Source: Neoakkermansia glycaniphila (lineage in GTDB: Bacteria > Verrucomicrobiota > Verrucomicrobiia > Verrucomicrobiales > Akkermansiaceae). From it: a stretch of 64,000 bases of DNA. Location of the stretch: NCBI RefSeq assembly GCF_001683795.1, contig NZ_LIGX01000041.1:124001-188000 (forward strand), read 5' to 3'. Below the pieces are notes generated by a model that worked only from the letters and a program-made list of their open reading frames with translations, was not told the origin of the DNA and did no database searches. Positions 54,311 to 62,434 of this stretch are shown here, piece after piece (the first letter of the stretch is position 1; the number at the start of each line of letters is the position of its first letter). The position numbers and the translations under genes were made by a program.

Positions 54311-55558
54311 TTATTGTTCGATGGTGTGGACGAAGAGGCCGCTGCGGAGTTTGGGTTCGAACCACGTGGATTTGGGGGGCATGATTTCCCCGGCATCGGC
54401 GACGCGGAAGAGGTCGTCCATGGTGACGGGGTAGAGGGAGAAGGCGAGCTGCATGCCGTTGCGGCAGCGTTTTTCGAGTTCTCCGAGGCCGCGGATGCCG
54501 CCGACGAAGTCGATGCGTTCGCTGGTGCGCGGGTCGTCGATGCCGAGGATGGGGGCAAGGACGAGGCTTTGCAGGATGGCGCAGTCGAGGCTTTCGATGG
54601 GGTGGTTTTCATCGTAGCTGCCGGGTTTGGCGGTGATGGAGTACCACTGGCCTTCGAGGAGCATGCCGTATTCGTGTTTGCGCTGCGGGGCGTAGCCGCC
54701 GGGGGCTTCGACGGGGGTGATGTCGAAGTGTTCCTTGAGTTTGCCGAGGTATTGTTCCGGGGTGAGGCCGTTGAGGTCTTTGACGACGCGGTTGTAGTCC
54801 ATGATGAAGAGGTCTTCATCGCAGAAGACGACGGCCATGAGGTAGTTGTATTCTTCCTGTCCGGTGTAGTCCGGGTGGGCGGCGCGTCGTTTGGCGGAGA
54901 CGGCGGCGCTGGAGGCGGTGCGGTGGTGTCCGTCCGCGATGTAGAGCGCCTCGACTTCGCCGAAGTGTTGCTGGATCTGCGCGACGGTGGCGGGGTCTCC
55001 TACGGGCCAGAGGATGTGGGTGACTCCGTCGTCCGTGGTGAAGTCGTACGCCGGTTTGTGGAATTTGATCCATTCGCGGATGATGGCGGAGATGCCTTCA
55101 TGTTTGCGGTAGGCGAGGAAGACGGGTTCGGTCTGCGCGGAGCAGGTGTCGAAGTGGTTGATGCGGTCGAGCTCTTTTTCCTTGCGGGTGAGTTCGTGTT
55201 TTTTGATGGTGCCGTCGAGGTATTCGTCGACGGAGGCGCAGCCGACGATGCCGGTCTGGACGCGGCCCCACATGATCTGGCGGTAGATGTAGTAGGATGG
55301 GGCGGTGTCGCGGACGAGGAAGCCTTTTTGCTGGAAGTCGTTGAGGTTTTCCCTGGCTTTGTCGTAGGTGGACTGGTCGTGGATGGCTGCTTCGGAGGTG
55401 TCGATGTCCGAGCGGCAGATGTGGAGGAAGGAGCTGATGTTGCCCGCGGCCATGGCCTTGGCTTCGTCGTGGTTCATCACGTCGTAGGGAAGGCTGGATA
55501 CTTGTTCGGCGTAAGCCGCCGGGGGACGCAGCGCCGGGAAGGGGCGGAGTGTAGCCAT
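54311..55558 (-). CDS. DUF1015 family protein
   Basis: This 415-residue protein belongs to the DUF1015 family (COG4198), recognised by its start LRPFPALRPPA (usual form 'IKPFRALRP'), SSLPYDVMNHDEAKA (about 22-36) and DGHHRTASSAA (about 208-218). Members are often encoded beside serA in bacteria, as here, and are named as possible kinases or serine-linked enzymes. A family of this type contains an ADP-dependent free serine kinase (SerK), so a serine-related activity is plausible but not shown. It lies between the aminotransferase and serA. Confidence 0.9.
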   Translation of the reverse strand: MATLRPFPALRPPAAYAEQVSSLPYDVMNHDEAKAMAAGNISSFLHICRSDIDTSEAAIHDQSTYDKARENLNDFQQKGFLVRDTAPSYYIYRQIMWGRVQTGIVGCASVDEYLDGTIKKHELTRKEKELDRINHFDTCSAQTEPVFLAYRKHEGISAIIREWIKFHKPAYDFTTDDGVTHILWPVGDPATVAQIQQHFGEVEALYIADGHHRTASSAAVSAKRRAAHPDYTGQEEYNYLMAVVFCDEDLFIMDYNRVVKDLNGLTPEQYLGKLKEHFDITPVEAPGGYAPQRKHEYGMLLEGQWYSITAKPGSYDENHPIESLDCAILQSLVLAPILGIDDPRTSERIDFVGGIRGLGELEKRCRNGMQLAFSLYPVTMDDLFRVADAGEIMPPKSTWFEPKLRSGLFVHTIEQ

Positions 55559-55624
55559 TGGTTGCTGAAGGTGGGAAATGGTGTGTCCGCGGAAGGGTCG
55601 GGCCTTTCGCGGGAGGGTGGAATG

Positions 55625-55652
55625 GCAAAGCCGGGTTGCGGCCCGGCTTTGC
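55625..55652. other. Intercistronic hairpin in the serine operon
   Basis: A perfect 11-bp stem (55625-55635 with 55642-55652) with a 6-base loop lies between the aminotransferase stop (55665) and the DUF1015 start (55558). There is no T run on the minus strand, so it is more likely an RNA-stability or processing element than a terminator. Confidence 0.45.
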
Positions 55653-55664
55653 TGTTGGTGATTG

Positions 55665-56738
55665 TTATTTGAGTTTGAGGATGTCCTCGATGTTCGAGGT
55701 GACTTCCTTCATGTCCTCCATGGTGAGTTCTCCCATGTGGGCGATGCGGAAGGTTTTGTCTTTGAGGTCTCCGTATCCGTTGCCGATTTGCATGCCGCGT
55801 TCGATCAGTTCCTTGTTGAGGTCCGCGACGGAGATGTTGCGGGTGTTGCTGATGACGGTGAGCGTTTTCGAGAGGTGGTTCGGGTTGGCGAAGACGGCGA
55901 AGTATTCGGCAGCCCATGCACGGATGAATGCGGCCATTTCTTCGTGGCGCGCGAAGCGGTTTTCAAGGCCTTCCTGCAGGATGCGCTGGAGCTGGAGGTC
56001 CATGGCATACATGATGGAGAGGCAGGGGGTGGAGCTGTACTGGTAGTCCTTTTTCTGGATGAAGTCGTACAGGGTGCGAAGGTCGAGGTACATGCCGCGG
56101 TTCGGTACCTGGGCTGTGCGTTCGTAGGCTTTCGGCGAGATGGTGCAGATGGCCATGCCGGGAGGCAGGGCGAGGGCTTTCTGTGTGGAGGTGATGAGGA
56201 CGTCGATGCCGAGTTTGTCCGTTTCGATTTTGGAGCCGGCGGCCGAGGAGACGGCGTCGACGCACCAGACGACGTCCGGATATTTTTTGATGACTTCCGC
56301 GATTTCCTCGACGGGGTTCTGGATGCCGGAGGAGGTTTCGTTGTGGGTGACGGTGACGACGTCGTATTTGCCGGTGGAGAGTGCCTGTTCCACCATTTCA
56401 GGGGTGGTGGGCTGGCCGTGTTCGCTGGCGAACATGTCGGAAGGGATACCATTGGCCTGTGCCATCTGGAACCATTTTTTGCCGAAGGCGCCCACGGAGA
56501 AGACGGCAGCGCGCTTGGCTGTACAGGAACGAACGGCGCCTTCCATGAGTCCGGAGCCGGAGGATGTGGAGAGGAGGATTTCGTTTTCCGTGTAGAGCAC
56601 TTGGCGGAGGTTGTCGGAAATGCGGCGTTGCAGTTCCGAGGCCTTCTTCGAGCGGTGTCCCATCATCGGGCCGCTGAGGGCGGCGAGGATTTCCGGGAGT
56701 ACTTCGGTCGGTCCAGGGATAAATAATTTTGTAGCCAT
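55665..56738 (-). CDS. Class V aminotransferase, probable phosphoserine transaminase
   Basis: This 357-residue PLP enzyme belongs to the alanine-glyoxylate/serine-pyruvate aminotransferase group (COG0075). It starts KLFIPGPTEVLPEILAALSGPMMGHRS (about 4-30, written in parts), has the PLP aspartate in VVWCVDAVSSAAGSKIE (about 168-184) and the Schiff-base lysine in LITSTQKALALPPG (about 193-206). Gene order with DUF1015 and serA suggests it converts 3-phosphohydroxypyruvate to phosphoserine in place of classic SerC. I chose the ATG at 56738, where the fold begins; the frame is open 56 codons upstream. No phosphoserine phosphatase is nearby. Confidence 0.9.
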   Translation of the reverse strand: MATKLFIPGPTEVLPEILAALSGPMMGHRSKKASELQRRISDNLRQVLYTENEILLSTSSGSGLMEGAVRSCTAKRAAVFSVGAFGKKWFQMAQANGIPSDMFASEHGQPTTPEMVEQALSTGKYDVVTVTHNETSSGIQNPVEEIAEVIKKYPDVVWCVDAVSSAAGSKIETDKLGIDVLITSTQKALALPPGMAICTISPKAYERTAQVPNRGMYLDLRTLYDFIQKKDYQYSSTPCLSIMYAMDLQLQRILQEGLENRFARHEEMAAFIRAWAAEYFAVFANPNHLSKTLTVISNTRNISVADLNKELIERGMQIGNGYGDLKDKTFRIAHMGELTMEDMKEVTSNIEDILKLK

Positions 56739-56855
56739 GGTATGTGTGACTGAGTGAGTCGGCCTGTATATATCACACGCGTAGACGATGGGCGAGCGCA
56801 AATTGCCGTGGTGCCGCAGAAAGGCCGGGCAGGGAGAGGATGGGAAAGAATGTTC

Positions 56856-56884
56856 TTGCCATGCGGCGGGGAAAAGGCTAGTGT
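56856..56884 (+). promoter_or_regulatory. Leaderless-type promoter
   Basis: TTGCCA (56856-56861), 17 bp and TAGTGT (56879-56884) are followed after six bases by the ATG at 56891. Confidence 0.6.
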
Positions 56885-56890
56885 TCCGGA

Positions 56891-57829
56891 ATGGATGGTT
56901 TTTCACGCAAGGCTTTGATGAAGGATGTTCTTCGTTCCGTTTCGCGTTCTTTTTATTTGAGCATCAAATCGTTGCCGTCTCCGATGAGGGATGCGGTGGC
57001 GGTGGCTTATCTGTTGGCCCGTGCGACGGATAGTGTGGCCGATACGGCGCAGGCCGGAGTGGAGGAGAGGCTCGGTTATCTGGAGCGGATGAGGGTGGCT
57101 GTTGCCACGGGGGATGCCGAGGAGTGCGCGATGCTTGATGAAGAGCTGCGCAACGGTTTGGCTGCGAGCCAGAAGGATGCAGGTGAGAGGGTTTTGCTGT
57201 CGCGGTTCGGCGATTGCCTGGATTTGCTCGCTGCTTTGCCGGGAGAGCAGGCGGCCCTGGTGCGCCGTGTGCTGGCGACGATTCTGGAGGGGCAGACGTG
57301 GGATCTCGTGTATTTCCGCACGCATGAGCGGGTGGAGGATGCAGAGTCACTGCGGCGGTATGCGTATCAGGTGGCGGGATGCGTGGGCGAGTTCTGGACG
57401 GATTTGGGTTTTCTGGTGCTGGGAGAACGTTTTTCGGCGGCGCCGAGAGAGCTGATGCTGAAGCTGGCTCGGGAGTACGGCGAGGGGCTTCAGTTGCTGA
57501 ATATCATTCGCGACCGGAAGGAGGATGCCGAGCGGGGGCGGCGGTATCTGGCAGGTTCGTCTGCGCCGTGGGTGCAGCTTTCGAGGGCCGGGCTGGAGGC
57601 GGGCGAGGCGTATGCGCGTGAGCTGCACGGTTTTCGCCTGCGGTTTGCCACGGTGCTGCCTGCTTTGATCGGTCAGAGGACGCATGATGCATTGAAGCAT
57701 TCTGCTGGCGAAGGGAAGGTGAAGATTTCTCGATGGCAGGTGAGGGGGTGCATGCTGCGTGCCGTTTGTTTTGCGCTGGGGCATGAGGGGGTGGTTTCGG
57801 AGCCGCCCGTCTGGGTGCAGGGGCGGTGA
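56891..57829 (+). CDS. Squalene/phytoene synthase family protein
   Basis: This 312-residue protein is a trans-isoprenyl diphosphate synthase of the head-to-head type, joining two farnesyl or geranylgeranyl diphosphates. The first aspartate-rich motif is DSVAD in LLARATDSVADT (about 37-48) and the second DRKED in LNIIRDRKEDAERGRRYL (about 200-217). The start SRSFYLSIKSLPSPMRDAV (about 17-35) fits squalene synthase-like members. No hopanoid or carotenoid gene lies nearby, so the product cannot be decided. It is monocistronic or loosely linked to the following operon. Confidence 0.92.
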   Translation: MDGFSRKALMKDVLRSVSRSFYLSIKSLPSPMRDAVAVAYLLARATDSVADTAQAGVEERLGYLERMRVAVATGDAEECAMLDEELRNGLAASQKDAGERVLLSRFGDCLDLLAALPGEQAALVRRVLATILEGQTWDLVYFRTHERVEDAESLRRYAYQVAGCVGEFWTDLGFLVLGERFSAAPRELMLKLAREYGEGLQLLNIIRDRKEDAERGRRYLAGSSAPWVQLSRAGLEAGEAYARELHGFRLRFATVLPALIGQRTHDALKHSAGEGKVKISRWQVRGCMLRAVCFALGHEGVVSEPPVWVQGR

Positions 57830-57886
57830 AACGCGGTTGCGGCCGGGTGGCGGGAGAGTTTTTGGCCGGGTATGCGGGCTTTATGC

Positions 57887-57915
57887 TTGTCATGCCGCCG
57901 GAGGTGGGGTACTGT
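57887..57915 (+). promoter_or_regulatory. Promoter of the transglutaminase-like operon
   Basis: TTGTCA (57887-57892), 17 bp and TACTGT (57910-57915) lie 23 bases before the ATG at 57939. The short leader contains CAAGG four bases before the ATG. Confidence 0.55.
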
Positions 57916-57938
57916 AGGGCATATTTACTTTCAAGGTT

Positions 57939-60188
57939 ATGTCCAGATTTTCACAATTGGTTCTTGCCGGCATGCTTCCATTGGGCATGGCGGCTTTGGC
58001 GCTGCCGCTTTGCGGTGCTCCGACAGCTTCTCAGGCGTCCGCTGCGTCCAGCGGGCGGGTCGCTCTTCCTCCGGCAGCCGATGCTTTGCTGAAGGCTGGG
58101 GATTATGCCGGGTTGCAGCGTATGCTGGTGCAGGAGCTCGGCAAGGATGCTGCAGCTCTTTCTCCCGATCAGGCGCAGGCTCTTCATTTGGCGACGGTGC
58201 TGGAGGTGATTCGCGTGACGAGTCCCGAGGTGATGGCTGAGATGCACAAGAATCCGAAGCATGCGAAGTTTTTGCAGGCTTTCCTTCAGGATCAGCCGTG
58301 GATGGAGCTTTATCTGGGTGCGGGGCTGGTGCCGTTCAAGACGGATGTAGGTCTGGCGATTCTTTCGGATATTTGGAATAAGGATGGCAGTTCGTCCGAT
58401 TTCGGCAAGTACAAGTCTCTGGCTTGCGGGCTGGCTTCGGTGTGGGGCGGCGGCGAGACTGCGCCCTCCCCTCGTTTGCAGTCGATGCCTCGCACGCAGC
58501 ATAATCCGCTGTGGCGCTATGAGTTTTTCAAGAAGCAGGCGAAGGCCGGGAAGCTGTATCCCGGTTTTTACAATTTGCGCCCTTGGGAGATCCGGTTTCT
58601 TGTGGCGATCCCGCAGCAGGACTGGAACGATCAGTCGCTTGCCTGGTGTGCCGAGAATTTCAATATGCCGTGGAATCGGTACAACGGCGCATGCTGGGCT
58701 GGACCCTATACGGATCCGAGTGCGTTCGGCGACGGGATTCAGGGGCCTTATTTCTATGTGCCGTGGGGAGATGAGAGCGAGGCCGAGCGTACGAAGAAGA
58801 ACGGTGGCGTGTGCGGCGGGCTTTCCCATTTGGGGGCGTTTGCGGCGATGTCGCGCGGAGTGCCTGCCTATACGGTGGGGCAGCCGGGGCACTGCGCTTA
58901 TGCGATCCGTCTTGGCCGCGGCAAGTGGATCGGCGGGTTCGGCGGTCCGGACGGCGGGATGCACAATTCGATTTTCGGGAATCAGGCGCCGACTTCCTAT
59001 CTGCTGATGGAGAATGTGTTTGCGGATGATGCCAAGGCCGATGCCGGATACCGCCATGCGGTGGTTGCGCGTGCCCAAGAGGCAGCCGGGGACAGGAAGG
59101 CGGCGATCGCCTCGTGGCAGAAGGCTTTGGCTCAGGTGCCGCTGCATCCCCATTTCCGTGCGGAGTTGCATCGGCTGATGCAGCTTGATGGGGCGACTCC
59201 CGAGCAGATGTACGATTATGCCATTGAGGTGCTGCCGAAGTACCGGGGCAACGGTTTTGCCGCCTGCGATGCGTTTGCGGAGCTGGAGAAGGCGATGCTG
59301 CCGAAGCTTTCCGAGGAGAAGAGGCTGGCATGGTTCGATAAGGTGCATTCCTGTATCGCTTCGACTCCTTCGTCATGGGCCGTGAAGATGTCGGAAGGGA
59401 AGCCTTCCCTGCTGCAGAGGCAGATGGATTTGCTGCAATCCGATGATGCGAAGGCGAAGCTTCTGGCCTCGATTTTTGCCAATCATATGCGCGAGGGCGA
59501 CGGTACGAATTTCGGCCAGGCTCTCGAATGGGGCGTGAAGGAGCTCGTCGGCAAGGATAAGGCGGATGTGTTCGCAACGGCATTCGCCGAGGCGGCTGCA
59601 TCTTCTGCTCCCGCCACTGGCGGAGCCGATGCCGAGGAGAAGAATAAGAAGATGCGGGAAGCATACCGCAAGGCGATTGTGGCTGCCGAAGCGGCGCGTT
59701 CGATTCCTGCGTTCCAGGCTCTTTCGCAGGCTGCCGAGAAGTTCAATACGGTGAAGGAAGGTGCGGTGACGACGACGCTGCCCGGTACGCTTGAGCCTCC
59801 GACGGGTATGATCCGGTTTTCTTCCACCTGCGGTTATGATACGGCGGAAGCCCACAGGGATATTCTGACGCCCCAGGGCGGCAAGGTTCATTGGGACAAG
59901 GAGAAGAATCCGACTGCCATCGCCGAGCTGAAGGAAGGTACGGATAATCTTTCCGGCGTGATCGTGCGCAAGGCGAACGGCAACGAGTGGCGCATGAAGA
60001 AGGCGAAGCTTTTCACTTCGTCCGACGGCGCGACGTGGTTCCCGCTGGCTGAGACGAACGATATGCCCAAGGAATGGGTGGTCGAAGCCAAGCCGGGCAC
60101 GAAGGCGAAGTGGGTGAGGCTCGAGTTCGCCAACGAGGGGAACGGCGAGTTCGCCCATATTTCCCATTTCCTGATTTACAAACGCTAA
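57939..60188 (+). CDS. Secreted transglutaminase-like protein with discoidin-like C-terminal domain
   Basis: This 749-residue protein has a signal peptide (about 1-27), a helical N-terminal region, and a transglutaminase-like core with a candidate Cys-His-Asp triad: GGVCGGLSHLGAFAAMSRGVPA (cysteine near 292), QPGHCAYAIRLG (histidine near 318) and GGPDGGMHN (aspartate near 337). The middle (about 365-580) is helical and TPR-like. The last 135 residues (from SSTCGYDTAEAHRD) resemble an F5/8 type C (discoidin) carbohydrate-binding fold. It heads a four-gene operon. Peptidase or cross-linking activity on envelope or host material is possible; the substrate is unknown. Confidence 0.82.
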   Translation: MSRFSQLVLAGMLPLGMAALALPLCGAPTASQASAASSGRVALPPAADALLKAGDYAGLQRMLVQELGKDAAALSPDQAQALHLATVLEVIRVTSPEVMAEMHKNPKHAKFLQAFLQDQPWMELYLGAGLVPFKTDVGLAILSDIWNKDGSSSDFGKYKSLACGLASVWGGGETAPSPRLQSMPRTQHNPLWRYEFFKKQAKAGKLYPGFYNLRPWEIRFLVAIPQQDWNDQSLAWCAENFNMPWNRYNGACWAGPYTDPSAFGDGIQGPYFYVPWGDESEAERTKKNGGVCGGLSHLGAFAAMSRGVPAYTVGQPGHCAYAIRLGRGKWIGGFGGPDGGMHNSIFGNQAPTSYLLMENVFADDAKADAGYRHAVVARAQEAAGDRKAAIASWQKALAQVPLHPHFRAELHRLMQLDGATPEQMYDYAIEVLPKYRGNGFAACDAFAELEKAMLPKLSEEKRLAWFDKVHSCIASTPSSWAVKMSEGKPSLLQRQMDLLQSDDAKAKLLASIFANHMREGDGTNFGQALEWGVKELVGKDKADVFATAFAEAAASSAPATGGADAEEKNKKMREAYRKAIVAAEAARSIPAFQALSQAAEKFNTVKEGAVTTTLPGTLEPPTGMIRFSSTCGYDTAEAHRDILTPQGGKVHWDKEKNPTAIAELKEGTDNLSGVIVRKANGNEWRMKKAKLFTSSDGATWFPLAETNDMPKEWVVEAKPGTKAKWVRLEFANEGNGEFAHISHFLIYKR

Positions 60189-60205
60189 AAAGAGATCGAA
60201 TCATC

Positions 60206-61447
60206 ATGAATCCATTTGTATTTGCTGCCGCGTTTTCTCTGGTTTCCGCCAGTGTGCCGCTGGCCGGGTTGCTGCCGTACAATACGGCCGTCGAGAAGGC
60301 CAAGGCCGAGAATAAGCCGATTGTCGTGTTGTGGGCCGGTACCGGCTGGGATCGCGGGTCCGCCGAGGTGAAGGCGATGTGGGACAAGGTTGCCTCGAAG
60401 AGTTCCCAGCCCGTGATCTGGGCGTTGTACGACGAGCGCGACGGTTTGTCGGACGAAGCCCGGAAGAAGGAGGTGAAGCCGCCGTTCGAGTCATGGAATG
60501 TTCCGATGGCTCTGGTGGTGACTCCGGATAACCAGAAGCTGATTTGCGTGATCGACCGCGAGCGCGTGAAGGAGGCTTCCAAGGTGGCTGCTGTGCTGCC
60601 GAAGATGCTCGCCGCTTACGATAAGCTGGTGAAGGCGGACGAGGAAGCCAAGGGGAAGAGCGGCAAGGAAGCGGCGGCGGTGTACGGCAAGGCGCTCGAC
60701 GGTCTGCCTTATCAGGCTGCGCGTACGCATAAGGATGTGATCGAGAAGATCAGGAAGGCTGATCCGAAGGATGAATCCGGTTATGTGTTCAAGTATGATT
60801 TCCACCACCAGAATGTTTACAAGGAGGTGAATAAGGTGATGGAAGACGGTGGCAAGAAGGGTAAGGATCGCAATTTTGCCGGGGCGGAGCAGTGGCTGCG
60901 CAACAGGCTGGCATCTCCGGTGCTCGACAAGGAGCAGAAGCAGATGCTGAATGTGGCTCTGGCCTATGTAGCCCGTATGGAGTACGATTTCGGGGCGGTG
61001 CCGTCTGCGAAGCCGAAGATGATCGAGGCGTTCAAGACGGCAATGGCCATTGATCCGAAGAGTGAATTGGGTAAAGGTTGCAAGAATTATATTGCCTATT
61101 TCACAGAACCGGTCGTGCTGAAGAATCTGGATGTCGCGAATGGCGATATGCGCCGCGAATGGACGCCGTGGGTGGCAGATGTGTCTTCGGAGATTAAGAA
61201 GCCAGGTACTTATGTGGTCAAATGCGTGAAGAGCGGCGGCGGTTACGAGGTTCGCAATCCCCGCTTGACGTCGAAGGGTAAGACGGTCGCCATGCTCGAT
61301 GCTTCGCAACGCGACAAGAATCAGAATGAGTTCGAGTTGACTGTGCCCGAGGGCAAGGTGCCGGCGGGGCTGCGGCTTGAGATGGAAGGCAGGGGCTCCG
61401 GCCACTGGATGGACGGGTTCGGCCGTTTGGAGATTAAAGCCAAATAA
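60206..61447 (+). CDS. Secreted thioredoxin-fold protein
   Basis: This 413-residue protein has a signal peptide (about 1-20), a thioredoxin-like domain (about 22-130: KPIVVLWAGTGWDRGS ... VPMALVVTPDNQKLICV) in which the CxxC position reads TGWD, so it is probably not redox-active, a helical middle (about 140-300) and a C-terminal beta domain (about 310-413) with GTYVVKCVKSGGGYEVRN. It starts 17 bases after the transglutaminase-like gene. The combination suggests an envelope-binding or assembly factor. No named family. Confidence 0.78.
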   Translation: MNPFVFAAAFSLVSASVPLAGLLPYNTAVEKAKAENKPIVVLWAGTGWDRGSAEVKAMWDKVASKSSQPVIWALYDERDGLSDEARKKEVKPPFESWNVPMALVVTPDNQKLICVIDRERVKEASKVAAVLPKMLAAYDKLVKADEEAKGKSGKEAAAVYGKALDGLPYQAARTHKDVIEKIRKADPKDESGYVFKYDFHHQNVYKEVNKVMEDGGKKGKDRNFAGAEQWLRNRLASPVLDKEQKQMLNVALAYVARMEYDFGAVPSAKPKMIEAFKTAMAIDPKSELGKGCKNYIAYFTEPVVLKNLDVANGDMRREWTPWVADVSSEIKKPGTYVVKCVKSGGGYEVRNPRLTSKGKTVAMLDASQRDKNQNEFELTVPEGKVPAGLRLEMEGRGSGHWMDGFGRLEIKAK

Positions 61448-61450
61448 GCG

Positions 61451-62434
61451 GTGGTTTGTTCCTGCTCGCCGAAGGAGGCTATGGCCGGGTTGCTCCGGGA
61501 GACGACGGGAGCCGTCGTTTCTCCGGACGATATCCGGACGATTGCCAGCGGGGCTTCCGGGCGTGCCGTGATGCGCTGGCATGACGGTGCGAGGCCGTAT
61601 CTGGGGATTTTCTGGACGGCCGACCGCGCGGACAATAATTCCTTTCTCCCGGCGGCGCGGCATTTGCTGGCCTCCGGGGTGCGTGTGCCGCGCGTGCTGG
61701 CGGAGAAGTGTTTGGGAGTCGGAGTCGGGGTGTGCCTGGTGGATGATCTGGGGGACGATTCCCTGTTGTCCGCCAAAGAGGCCGATTGGGAAGTGGTGAG
61801 GAGCCGCTACCGCGCCGCATTCCGCGAGGTGCTGGCGTTGCATGCTTCCGGTGCTCCTGCTTCGTGGGAGCTGCAGCCTGCGTTCGATGAAGGGCTGTAC
61901 CTTTGGGAGCAGGGGTATTTCGCCGAGTTTTATCTGGGGCGGCATTTGGGGAGGGATGCGGCGGCGTTTTGCCTGCTTCCGGCGATGAGGGATATGGCCG
62001 TGCATCTGGCGGAGTATCCGCGCTGTCCCGTGCATCGGGATTGCCAGTCTCAGAATATTCTGTTCCGCGACGGTTGTGCGTGGCTGATCGATTTTCAGGG
62101 GATGAGGCTGGGCCTGCCGGAGTATGATGTCGCCTCGCTGGTGTACGATCCCTATATGGGGCTGGCTGCGGCTCGGCGTGCGGTTCTGTTGCGCGACTGG
62201 GAGGATGTTTCCGGTTCGCCGCTCGACCGCGACAGGTTGGCAGGCTGTGCGCTCCAGCGTATTATGCAGGCGATGGGGGCTTTTGCGAATATCGGGCATA
62301 ATCAGGGCCGGGCGTGGTATCTGGAGCAGATTCCTCCGGCGCTGGAGGCATTGCGGCAGGTGTGTGCGATGGAGGGGGTGTCTCCGTGGGTTCAACGCGT
62401 TTTCTCATGTCTGCGAAGCGAAAAGGTTCTGTGA
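61451..62434 (+). CDS. Phosphotransferase family protein (COG3178, AmgK-like)
   Basis: This protein of about 327 residues has the aminoglycoside-phosphotransferase-type kinase fold. The catalytic loop is HRDCQSQNILF (about 197-207) and the metal-binding segment LIDFQGMRLGLPEYDVASLVYDPY (about 214-237, given in parts), both typical of COG3178 sugar kinases such as AmgK that phosphorylate N-acetylmuramate or N-acetylglucosamine for cell-wall recycling. The start is uncertain: GTG at 61451, three bases after the previous stop, or ATG at 61481 just after AAGGAGG. No partner nucleotidyltransferase (MurU) is visible here. Confidence 0.82.
   Translation: MVCSCSPKEAMAGLLRETTGAVVSPDDIRTIASGASGRAVMRWHDGARPYLGIFWTADRADNNSFLPAARHLLASGVRVPRVLAEKCLGVGVGVCLVDDLGDDSLLSAKEADWEVVRSRYRAAFREVLALHASGAPASWELQPAFDEGLYLWEQGYFAEFYLGRHLGRDAAAFCLLPAMRDMAVHLAEYPRCPVHRDCQSQNILFRDGCAWLIDFQGMRLGLPEYDVASLVYDPYMGLAAARRAVLLRDWEDVSGSPLDRDRLAGCALQRIMQAMGAFANIGHNQGRAWYLEQIPPALEALRQVCAMEGVSPWVQRVFSCLRSEKVL

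Noticed and set aside
55625..55652. Terminator in the serine operon
   Set aside because: The hairpin is perfect but lacks a T run on the transcribed side, so I list it only as an intercistronic hairpin.
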